Positions 51,535 to 62,630 of a stretch of 64,000 nucleotides of DNA are shown here, piece by piece. Under the pieces are notes generated by a model that was not told the DNA's origin, searched no databases, and was given only the letters and a program-made list of their open reading frames with translations. Made by a program: the position numbers and the translations under genes. Position 1 is the stretch's first letter, and each line of letters starts with the position of its first letter. Source of the stretch: Calliopsis andreniformis (lineage: Eukaryota; Arthropoda; Insecta; Hymenoptera; Andrenidae). The stretch is from assembly GCF_051401765.1 (NCBI RefSeq), contig NW_027480449.1:5084001-5148000 (forward strand), written 5' to 3'.

Positions 51535-53940
51535 CATTGAGGATTGAAGATTGAATATTGACGATTGAAGATTGAGGATTGAGGATTGAGTGTTGTGGAT
51601 TGAGGACGAGTACTGAGGGTTGAATATTGATGATTGAGGTCTGAGGATTGAGGATTGAGGATTGAAAATTGAGGATTGAGGATTGAGGATTGAGGATTGA
51701 GGATTGAGGATTGAGGATTGAGGATTGAAGATTGAGGGTTGGGGATTGAGGATTGACGATTGAGGATTGAGTATTGAGGATTGAGAATTGAGGATTGAGG
51801 TTGGAAATTGAGTATTGAGGATTGAAGATTGAGGGTTGAGATTTGATTATTGAATATTGTGGATTGAGTATTGAACCATGAGAATTCAGGATATTCTATT
51901 GAGTATTGAGAATTGAGGATTGATCGTTGAGTACTGAGGATTCATTGCTGAGGGTTGTATGTTGAATATTGAGGGTTGAGGATTGAGGTTTGGGGACTGA
52001 GGGCTGTGGATTTAAGACTGAGGGTTGAGGATGAGGGCAGAGGGTCAGGGATTGAGGTTTGACGACTGAGGATTGAGGACTGAGCATTGAGAATTGAGGA
52101 TTGATGATTGAGGATTGAAGATTGAGGATTGGGTATTGAGGATTGAAGAATGAGGATTGAGGATTGAGGATTGAGGATTGAGGATTGAGGATCTAGGATT
52201 GGAGATTGATTATTGAGGATTGAAGATTGAGGACTGAGGGTTGAGGATTGAGGTTTGAGGAATGAGGATTGAGGATTGAGGATTGAGTATTGAAGATTGA
52301 GTATTGATGCCTGAGGATTGAGGATTGAGTATTGGGGATTGAACATTGAGTACTGAGGATTGAAGATTGAGGATTCAGGATTGAGGATTGAGAATGGAGG
52401 ATGAGGGCTGAGGGTTGAGGATTGAGGTTTGAGTAGTGAATCCTGAGAATTCAGGATATTCTATTGAGTATTGAGAATTGTGGATTGATGGTTGAGAACT
52501 GAGGACTGAGGATTGAGGATTGAAGGTTGAGTATTGAGGATTCAGAATTGAGGTTTGAGGACTGAGGATTGAGGGTTGAAGATTGAGTATTGAGGATTGA
52601 ATTTTGAGGATTGAGGATTGAGGATTGAGGATTGAGGACTGAGGATGAGGGCTGAGGGTCGGGGATTGAAGTTTTACGGCTGAGGACTGAGGATTGAAGA
52701 TTGAGAATTAAGGATTTTTGATAGAGGATTGAAGATTGAGGATTGGGTATTGAGGATTGAAGAATGAGGATTGAGGATTGAGGATTGAGGGTTGAGGATC
52801 TAGGATTGGAGATTGATTATTGAGGATTGAAGATTGGGGATTGAGGATTGAGGATTGAGGATCTAGGATTGGAGATTGATTATTGAGGATTGAAGATTGG
52901 GGATTGAGGATTGAGGATTGAGGATCTAGGATTGGAGATTGATTATTGTGGATTGAAGATTGGGGATTGAGGATTGAGGATTGAGGATCTAGGATTGGAG
53001 ATTGAAGATTGAGGATTGAGGATTGAGGGTTGAGGATTGAGGACGAGGACTGACGGTTGAGGATTGAGGTTTGAGGATTGAGGATTGAGGACTGAGGATT
53101 GAGGATTGAGGATTGAGCATTGAGGATTGAAGATTGAGGACTGGCGATTGAGGATTGAGGTTTGAGGATCTAGGATTGGAGATTGATTATTGAGGATTGA
53201 AGATTGGGGATTGAGGATTGAGGATTGAGGATCTAGGATTGGAGATTGATTATTGAGGATTGAATATTGAGGATTGATGATTGAGGATTGAGAATTGAGA
53301 ATTGAGGATGAGGACTGAGGGATGAGGATTGAGGTTTGAGAAATGAGGATTGAGGATTGAGGATTGAGGATTGAAGATTGAGTATTGAGAATTCAGGATT
53401 GAAGATTGAGGATTGAGGATTGAGGATTGAGCATGAGGACTGAGGGTTGAGAATTTAGGTTTGAGAAATGAGGATTGAGGATTGAGGATTGAGGATTGAG
53501 GGTTGAGGATTGATGATTGGGTATTGAAGATTAAGTATTGATCACTGTGGATTGAGGATTGAAGATTGAGGATTGGGTATTGAGGATTGAGCGTTGAGGT
53601 TTGAGGACTGAGGGCTGAGGATTGAGGATTGAGGATTGAGGGTTGAGGATTGAGGATTCAAGATTGAGGATTGGGGACTGAGGATTGAAGATTCAGTATT
53701 GAGGATTGAGGATTGAGGATTGAGGATTGAGGATTGAAGATTCAGTATTGACGGTTGAAGATTGAGGATTGAGGATTGAGGATTGAAGATTGAGTATTGA
53801 GGATAGAAGATTCAGGATTGAGGATTGAGGATTGAGGATTGAGGATTCAGGATTGAAGATTGATGACTGGGGATTGAGGATTGAGCATTGAGGATTGAAG
53901 ATTGAATATTGACGATTGAAGATTGAGGATTGAGGATTGA
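51535..53940 (+). repeat. Shortened H-type cassette pair plus 3,383-bp block J, copy 1
   Basis: The cassette pair at 51,882 and 52,447 is 565 bp apart, 70 bp (10 heptamers) shorter than the 635-bp pairs. A run of GATCTAGG words follows (near 52,798-53,225). From 53,039 the sequence matches 56,422 at offset 3,383 (GAGGACGAGG; GAGCGTTG at 53,589 and 56,972) and diverges near 53,940. Confidence 0.78.
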
Positions 53941-56400
53941 GGATTGAGAATGGAGGATGAGGGCTGAGGGTTGAGGATTGAGGTTTGAGTAGTGAATCCT
54001 GAGAATTCAGGATATTCTATTGAGTATTGAGAATTGAGGAATGATGGTTGAGAACTGAGGACTGAGGATTGAGGATTGAAGGTTGAGTATTGAGGATTCA
54101 GAATTGAGGTTTGAGGACTGAGGATTGAGGGTTGAAGATTGAGTATTGAGGATTGAATTTTGAGGATTGAGGATTGAGGATTGAGGATTGAGGATGATGT
54201 CTGAGGGTTGAGGATTGACGTTTGAGGACTGAGGACTGAGGATTGTGGACTGAAGACTGAGGATGAGGGCTGAGGGTCGGGGATTGAGGTTTGACGGCTG
54301 AGGACTGAGGATTGAGGATTGAGAATTAAGGATTGTTGATAGAGGATTGAAGATTGAGGATTGGGTATTGAGGATTGAAGAATGAGGATTGAGGATTGAG
54401 GATTGAGGGTTGAGGATCTAGGATTGGAGATTGATTATTGAGGATTGAAGATTGGGGATTGAGGATTGAGGATTGAGGGTCTAGGATTGGAGATTGATTA
54501 TTGTGGATTGAAGATTGGGGATTGAGGATTGAGGATTGAGGATCTAGGATTGGAGATTGAAGATTGAGGATTGAGGATTGAGGGTTGAGGATTGAGGACG
54601 AGGACTGACGGTTGAGGATTGAGGTTTGAGGATTGAGGATTGAGGACTGAGGATTGCGGATTGAGGATTGAGCATTGAGGATTGAAGATTGAGGACTGGC
54701 GATTGAGGATTGAGGTTTGAGGATTGGGTATTGAGGATTGAAGAATGAGGATTGAGGATTGAGGATAGAGGATTGAGGTTTGAGGATCTAGGATTGGAGA
54801 TTGATTATTGAGGATTGAAGATTGGGGATTGAGGATTGAGGATTGAGGATCTAAGATTGGAGATTGATTATTGAGGATTGAATATTGAGGATTGATGATT
54901 GAGGATTGAAAATTGAGAATTGAGGATGAGGACTGAGGGTTGAGGATTGAGGTTTGAGAAATGAGGATTGAGGATTGAGGATTGAGGATTGAAGATTGAG
55001 TATTGAGAATTCAGGATTGAAGATTGAGGATTGAGGATTGAGGATTGAGGATGAGGACTGAGGGTTGAGAATTTAGGTTTGAGAAATGAGGACTGAGGAT
55101 TGAGGATTGAGGATTGAGGGTTGAGGATTGATGATTGGGTATTGAAGATTAAGTATTGATCACTGTGGATTGAGGATTGAGGATTGAGGATTGAGGATTG
55201 AGGATTGAGGATTGAAGATTGAAAATTGAGGATTGAAGATTGAGGATTGAGGATTGAGGGTTGAGGATGGAGGATGAGGGCTGAGGGTTGAGGATTGAGG
55301 TTTGAGGACTGAGGACTGAGGATTGAGGATCGAGAGTTGAGGATTGAGGATTGAGGATTAAAGGATTGAGGATTGAGAATTGAGGATTGATGATTGAGGG
55401 TTGAAGATTGAATATTGAGGATTGAATATTGAGGATTGATGATTAAGGATTGAGGATGGAGGATGAGGGCTGAGGGTTGGGGATTGAGGTTTGAGGACTG
55501 AGGACTGAGGATTGAGGATTGGGAATTGAGGATTGAGGGTTGAGGATTGAAGATTGAGGATTGGGTATTGAGGATTGAAGAATGAGGATTGAGGATTGAG
55601 GATTGAGAATTGAGGATTGAGGGTTGAGCATTGAAGATTGAGGATTGGGTATTGAGGACTGAACATTGAGGATTGTGGAATCAGGTTTGAAGGTTGAATA
55701 TTGATGAATGAATATTAACGATTGAGGATTGAGTGTTGTGGATTGAGGACGAGGAATGAGGGTTGAGTATTGATACTTGAGGGCTGAGGATTGAGGATTG
55801 AGGATTGCGAATTGAGGATTGAAGATTGAGGATTGAGGATTGGGCATTGAGGATTGTAGAAAGAGGATTGAGGATTGAGGATTGAGGATTGAGGATTGAA
55901 AATTGAGTATTGAGGATTGAAGATTGAGGATTGAGTATTGAGGATTGAGGATTGAGGATTGAAGATTGAGTATTGAGGATTAAAGATTGAGGTTTGAGGA
56001 TTGAGTATTGAGGATTGAGGATTGAGGATTGAAAATTGAGTATTGAGGATTGAAGATTGAGGATTGAGTATTGAGGATTGAGGATTGAGGATTGAAGATT
56101 GAGAATTAAGGATTGAAGATTGTGGATTGAGGATCTAGGGTTGGAGATTGATTATTGAGGATTGAAGATTGAGGATTGAGAATTGAGGATTGAGGATTGA
56201 CAATTGAGGATGAGGACTGAGGCTTGAGGATTGAGGTTTGAGGAATGGGGATTGAGGGTTGAGGGTTGAGGATTCAGGATTGAGGATTGAGGATTGAGTA
56301 TTGAAGATTGAGTATTGATGCCTGAGGATTGAGGATTGATGATTGAGGATTGAGGATTGGAGATTGAATATTGAGTACTGAGGATTGAAGATTGAGGATT
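53941..56400 (+). repeat. HOR block O, copy 2
   Basis: Second copy of 46.78-49.55 kb. The cassette at 54,003 matches 46,781 (7,222), and the GATTCAGG word at 56,271 matches 49,426 (6,845). It holds an octamer unit AAAGGATT at 55,360-55,367, which accounts for a step from 6,837 to 6,845 in the offset. Confidence 0.82.
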
Positions 56401-57324
56401 GAGGATTGAGGGTTGAGGATTGAGGACGAGGACTGACGGTTGAGGATTGAGGTTTGAGGATTGAGGATTGAGGACTGAGGATTGAGGATTGAGGATTGAG
56501 CATTGAGGATTGAAGATTGAGGACTGGCGATTGAGGATTGAGGTTTGAGGATCTAGGATTGGAGATTGATTATTGAGGATTGAAGATTGGGGATTAAGGA
56601 TTGAGGATTGAGGATCTAGGATTGGAGATTGATTATTGAGGATTGAATATTGAGGATTGATGATTGAGGATTGAGAATTGAGAATTGAGGATGAGGACTG
56701 AGGGATGAGGATTGAGGTTTGAGAAATGAGGATTGAGGATTGAGGATTGAGGATTGAAGATTGAGTATTGAGAATTCAGGATTGAAGATTGAGGATTGAG
56801 GATTGAGGATTGAGCATGAGGACTGAGGGTTGAGAATTTAGGTTTGAGAAATGAGGATTGAGGATTGAGGATTGAGGATTGAGGGTTGAGGATTGATGAT
56901 TGGGTATTGAAGATTAAGTATTGATCACTGTGGATTGAGGATTGAAGATTGAGGATTGGGTATTGAGGATTGAGCGTTGAGGTTTGAGGACTGAGGGCTG
57001 AGGATTGAGGATTGAGGATTGAATGTTGAGGATTGAGGATTCAAGATTGAGGATTGGGGACTGAGGATTGAAGATTCAGTATTGAGGATTGAGGATTGAG
57101 GATTGAGGATTGAGGATTGAAGATTCAGTATTGACGATTGAAGATTGAGGATTGAGGATTGAGGATTGAAGATTGAGTATTGAGGATAGAAGATTCAGGA
57201 TTGAGGATTGAGGATTGAGGATTGAGGATTCAGGATTGAAGATTGATGACTGGGGATTGAGGATTGAGCATTGAGGATTGAAGATTGAATATTGACGATT
57301 GAAGATTGAGGATTGAGGATTGAG
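56401..57324 (+). repeat. HOR block J, copy 2 (3,383-bp offset)
   Basis: Collinear with 53.02-53.94 kb. The right edge, near 57,324, is where this copy continues with GAGTGTTGTGG and the partner with GAGAATGGAGG. Its right half is also the start of block I copy 2. Confidence 0.8.
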
Positions 57325-60300
57325 TGTTGTGGATTGAAGATTGAGTATTGAGGAATGATGGCTGAGGATTGAGGATTGAGGATTGAGGATCGAGGATTGA
57401 GTAATGATGATTGAGGATTGAGAATTGAGGATTGATGATTGAGGGTTGAAAATTGAATATTGAGGATTGATGATTGAGAATTGATGATTAAGGATTGAGG
57501 ATGGAGGATGAGGGCTGAGGGTTGAGGATTGAGGTTTGAGGACTGAGGACTGAGGATTGAGGATTGAGAATTGAGGATTGAGGGTTGGGGATTGAAGATT
57601 GAGGATTGGGTATTGAGGACTGAACATTGAGGATTGTGGATTCAGGATTGAAGGTTGAATATTGATGAATGAATATTAACGATTGAGGATTGAGTGTTGT
57701 GGATTGAGGACGAGGAATGAGGGTTGAGTATTGATACCTGAGGGCGGAGGATTGAGGATTGAGGATTGCGAATCGAGGATTGAAGATTGAAGATTGAGGA
57801 TTGGGCATTGAGGATTGTAGAAAGAGGATTGAGGATTGAGGATTGAGGATTGAGGATTGAAAATTGAGTATTGAGGATTGAAGATTGAGGATTGAGTATT
57901 GAGGATTGAGGATTGAGGATTGAAGATTGAGTATTGAGGATTAAAGATTGAGTATTGAGGATTGAGGATTGAGGATTGAGGATTGAGGATTGAGCATTGA
58001 GGATTGAAGATTGAATATTGACGATTGAAGATTGAGGATTGAGAATTGAGTGTTGTGGATTGAGGACGAGTACTGAGGATTGAATATTGAGGATTGATGA
58101 TTGAGGATTGAGAATTGAGAACTGAGGATGAGGACTGAGGGTTGAGGATTGAGGTTTGAGAAATGAGGATTGAGGATTGAGGATTGAGGATTGAAGATTG
58201 AGTATTGAGAATTCAGGATTGAAGATTGAGGATTGAGGATTGAGGATTGAGGATGAGGACTGAGGGTTGAGAATTTAGGTTTGAGAAATGAGGATTGAGG
58301 ATTGAGGATTGAGGATTGAGGGTTGAGGATTGATGATTGGGTATTGAAGATTAAGTATTGATCACTGTGGATTGAGGATTGAAGATTGAGGATTGGGTAT
58401 TGAGGATTGAGCGTTGAGGTTTGAGGACTGAGGGCTGAGGATTGAGGATTGAGGATTGAGGGTTGAGGATTGAGGATTAAAGATTGAGTATTGGGGACTG
58501 AGGATTGAAGATTCAGTATTGAGGATTGAGGATTGAGGATTGAGGATTGAGGATTGAAGATTCAGTATTGACGATTGAAGATTGAGGATTGAGGATTGAG
58601 AATTGAAGATTGAGTATTGAGGATAGAAGATTCAGGATTGAGGATTGAGGATTGAGGATTGAGGATTCAGGATTGAAGATTGATAACTGGGGATTGAGGA
58701 TTGAGCATTGAGGATTGAAGATTGAATATTGACGATTGAAGATTGAGGATTGAGGATTGAGTGTTGTGGATTGAAGATTGAGTATTGAGGATTGATGGCT
58801 GAGGATTGAGGATTGAGGATTGAGGATCGAGGATTGAGTAATGATGATTGAGGATTGAGAATTGAGGATTGATGATTGAGGGTTGAAAATTGAATATTGA
58901 GGATTGATGATTGAGGATTGATGATTAAGGATTGAGGATGGAGGATGAGGGCTGAGGGATGAGGATTGAGGTTTGACGACTGAGGACTGAGGATTGAGGA
59001 TTGAGAATTGAGGATTGAGGGTTGGGGATTGAAGATTGAGGATTGGGTATTGAGGACTGAACATTGAGGATTGTGGATTCAGGATTGAAGGTTGAATATT
59101 GATGAATGAATATTAACGATTGAGGATTGAGTGTTGTGGACTGAGGACGAGGAATGAGGGTTGAGTATTGATACTTGAGGGCGGAGGATTGAGGATTGAG
59201 GATTGCGAATTGAGGATTGAAGATTGAAGATTGAGGATTGGGCATTGAGGATTGTAGAAAGAGGATTGAGGATTGAGGATTGAGGATTGAGGATTGAAAA
59301 TTGAGTATTGAGGATTGAAGATTGAGGATTGAGTATTGAGGATTGAGGATTGAGGATTGAAGATTGAGTATTGAGGATTAAAGATTGAGGATTGAGGATT
59401 GAGGATTGAGGATTGAGGATTGAAGATTGAGGATTGTGGATTGAGGATTGAGGATTGAGCATTGAGGATTGAAGATTGAATATTGACGATTGAAGATTGA
59501 GGATTGAGAATTGAGTGTTGTGGATTGAGGACGAGTACTGAGGGTTGAATATTGATGATTGAGGTCTGAGGATTGAGGATTGAGGATTGAAAATTGAGGA
59601 TTGAGAATTGAGGATTGAGGATTGAGGATTGATGATTGAGTATCGAGGATTGAAGATTGAGGATTGAGGATTGAGGATTGAGGATTGATGATTGAAGATT
59701 GTGTATTGAAGATTGAAGATTGAGGATTGAGGATTGAGGATTGAGGATTGAGGATTGAGGATTGAAGATTGAGGGTTGGGGATTGAGGATTGACGATTGA
59801 GGATTGAGTATTGAGGATTGAGAATTGAGGATTGAGGTTGGAAATTGAGTATTGAGGATTGAAGATTGAGGATTGAGATTTGATTATTGAATATTGTGGA
59901 TTGAGTATTGAACCATGAGAATTCAGGATATTCTATTGAGTATTGAGAATTGAGGATTGATCGTTGAGTATTGAGGATTCATTGCTGAGGGTTGTATGTT
60001 GAATATTGAGGGTTGAGGATTGAGGTTTGGGGACTGAGGACTGTGGATTGAAGACTGAGGGTTGAGGATGAGGGCAGAGGGTCAGAGATTGAGGTTTGAC
60101 GACTGAGGATTGAGGACTGAGGATTGAGAATTGAGGATTGATGATTGAGGATTGAAGATTGAGGATTGGGTGTTGAGGATTGAAGAATGAGGATTGAGGA
60201 TTGAGGATTGAGGATTGAGGATTGAGGATCTAGGATTGGAGATTGATTATTGAGGATTGAAGATTGAGGATTGAGGATTGAGGATTGAGGATAGAGGATC

Positions 60301-60675
60301 TAGGATTGGAGATTGACTATTGAGGATTGAAGATTGAGGACTGAGGGTTGAGGATTGAGGTTTGAGGAATGAGGATTGAGGATTGAGGATTGAGTATTGA
60401 AGATTGAGTATTGATGCCTGAGGATTGAGGATTGAGGATTGGGGATTGAACATTGAGTACTGAGGATTGAAGATTGAGGATTGAGGATTGAGGATTGAGA
60501 ATGGAGGATGAGGGCTGAGGGTTGAGGATTGAGGTTTGAGTAGTGAATCCTGAGAATTCAGGATATTCTATTGAGTATTGAGAATTGAGGAATGATGGTT
60601 GAGAACTGAGGACTGAGGATTGAGGATTGAAGGTTGAGTATTGAGGATTCAGAATTGAGGTTTGAGGACTGAGGA
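57060..60675 (+). repeat. HOR block I, copy 2 (13,780-bp offset)
   Basis: Longer form of block I. It retains 259 bp, between about 57,155 and 57,414, that 43.4-46.9 kb lacks. The cassette pair at 59,919 and 60,554 is 635 bp apart. At about 60,667 it is fused to sequence matching 54,645 onwards. Confidence 0.85.
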
Positions 60676-61470
60676 TTGCGGATTGAGGATTGAGCATTGA
60701 GGATTGAAGATTGAGGACTGGCGATTGAGGATTGAGGTTTGAGGATTGGGTATTGAGGATTGAAGAATGAGGATTGAGGATTGAGGATAGAGGATTGAGG
60801 TTTGAGGATCTAGGATTGGAGATTGATTATTGAGGATTGAAGATTGGGGATTGAGGATTGAGGATTGAGGATCTAAGATTGGAGATTGATTATTGAGGAT
60901 TGAATATTGAGGATTGATGATTGAGGATTGAAAATTGAGAATTGAGGATGAGGACTGAGGGTTGAGGATTGAGGTTTGAGAAATGAGGATTGAGGGTTGA
61001 GGATTGAGGATTGAAGATTGAGTATTGAGAATTCAGGATTGAAGATTGAGGATTGAGGATTGAGGATTGAGGATGAGGACTGAGGGTTGAGAATTTAGGT
61101 TTGAGAAATGAGGATTGAGGATTGAGGATTGAGGATTGAGGGTTGAGGATTGATGATTGGGTATTGAAGATTAAGTATTGATCACTGTGGATTGAGGATT
61201 GAGGATTGAGGATTGAGGATTGAGGATTGAGGATTGAGGATTGAGGATTGAAGATTGAAAATTGAGGATTGAAGATTGAGGATTGAGGATTGAGGGTTGA
61301 GGATGGAGGATGAGGGCTGAGGGTTGAGGATTGAGGTTTGAGGACTGAGGACTGAGGATTGAGGATCGAGAGTTGAGGATTGAGGATTGAGGATTGAGGA
61401 TTGAGGATTGAGAATTGAGGATTGATGATTGAGGGTTGAAGATTGAATATTGAGGATTGAAGATTGAGGA
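60667..61470 (+). repeat. Copy of the 54.6-55.4 kb segment
   Basis: GACTGAGGATTGCGG at 60,667 matches 54,645 and GATCTAAGATTGG at 60,870 matches 54,848 (offset 6,022). By GATCGAGAG (61,364 and 55,328) the offset is 6,036, a gain of two heptamers in the plain run near 61,200. Confidence 0.8.
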
Positions 61471-62630
61471 TTGATGATTAAGGATTGAGGATGGAGGATG
61501 AGGGCTGAGGGTTGGGGATTGAGGTTTGAGGACTGAGGACTGAGGATTGAGGATTGGGAATTGAGGATTGAGGGTTGAGGATTGAAGATTGAGGATTGGG
61601 TATTGAGGATTGAAGAATGAGGATTGAGGATTGAGGATTGAGGACTGAAGGTTGAATATTGATGAATGAAGATTAACGATTGAGGATTGAGGTTCGTGGA
61701 TTGATGACGAGGACTGAGGGTTCAGTATTGACTCTTGAGGTCTGAGGATTGAGGATTGAGGATTGCGAATTCAGTATTGAAGATTGAGGATTGATGATTG
61801 AGGATTGAGCATTGAGGATTGAAGATTGAATATTGATGATTGAAGATTGAGGATTGAGGATTGAGGGTTGTGGATTGAGGACGAGTACTGAGGGTTGAAT
61901 ATTGATGACTGAGGTCTGAGGATTGAGGATTGAGGATTGAAAATTGAGGATTGAGGATTGAGGATTGAGGATAGAGGATTGAAGATTGAGTATTGAAGAT
62001 TGAAGATTGAGGATTGAGGATTGAGGATTGAGGATTGATGATTGAACATTGTGTATTGAAGATTGAAGATTGAGGATTGAGGATTGAGGATTGGGGATTG
62101 AGGATTGAGGATTGAAGATAGAGGATTGGGGATTGAGGATTGACGATTGGGGATTGAGTATTGAGGATTGAGAATTGAGGATTGATGTTTGAAATTGAGT
62201 ATTGTGGATTGAAGATTGAGGATTGAGATTTGATTATTGAATATTGTGGATTGAGAATTGAACCATGCGAATTCAGGATATTCTATTGAGTATTGAGAAT
62301 TGAGGATTGATCGTTGAGTATTGAGGATTCATGGCTGAGGGTTGTGTGTTGAATATTGAGGGTTGAGGATTGAGGATTGAGGATTGAGGATGGAGGATGA
62401 GGGCTGAGGGTTGAGGATTGAGGTTTGAGTATTGAATCCTGAGAATTCAGGATATTATATTGAGTATTGAGAATTGAGGATTGATGGTTGAGTATTGAGG
62501 ACTGAGGATTGAGGATTGAAGGTTGAGTATTGAGGATTCAGAATTGAGGTTTGAGGACTGAGGATTGAGGATTGAAGATTTAGCATTGAGGATTGAAGAT
62601 TGAGGATTGAGGATTGAGGATTGAGGATTG
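61200..62630 (+). repeat. Copy of the 24.7-26.1 kb segment (about 36.5-kb offset)
   Basis: GATGATTAAGG at 61,473 matches 24,972 (36,501), and the cassette pair at 62,269 and 62,443 matches 25,775 and 25,949 (36,494), including the rare TTATATT variant. This is the longest-range match I could support in the window. Confidence 0.8.

Noticed and set aside
1423..62049. Dozens of minus-strand open frames of 60-421 codons with S-S-I-L-N-P-Q repeats, as possible protein genes
   Set aside because: They follow directly from a stop-free heptamer in all three minus frames, overlap one another, share no start context and end at random mutations or slips. No domain or codon pattern supports selection for protein.
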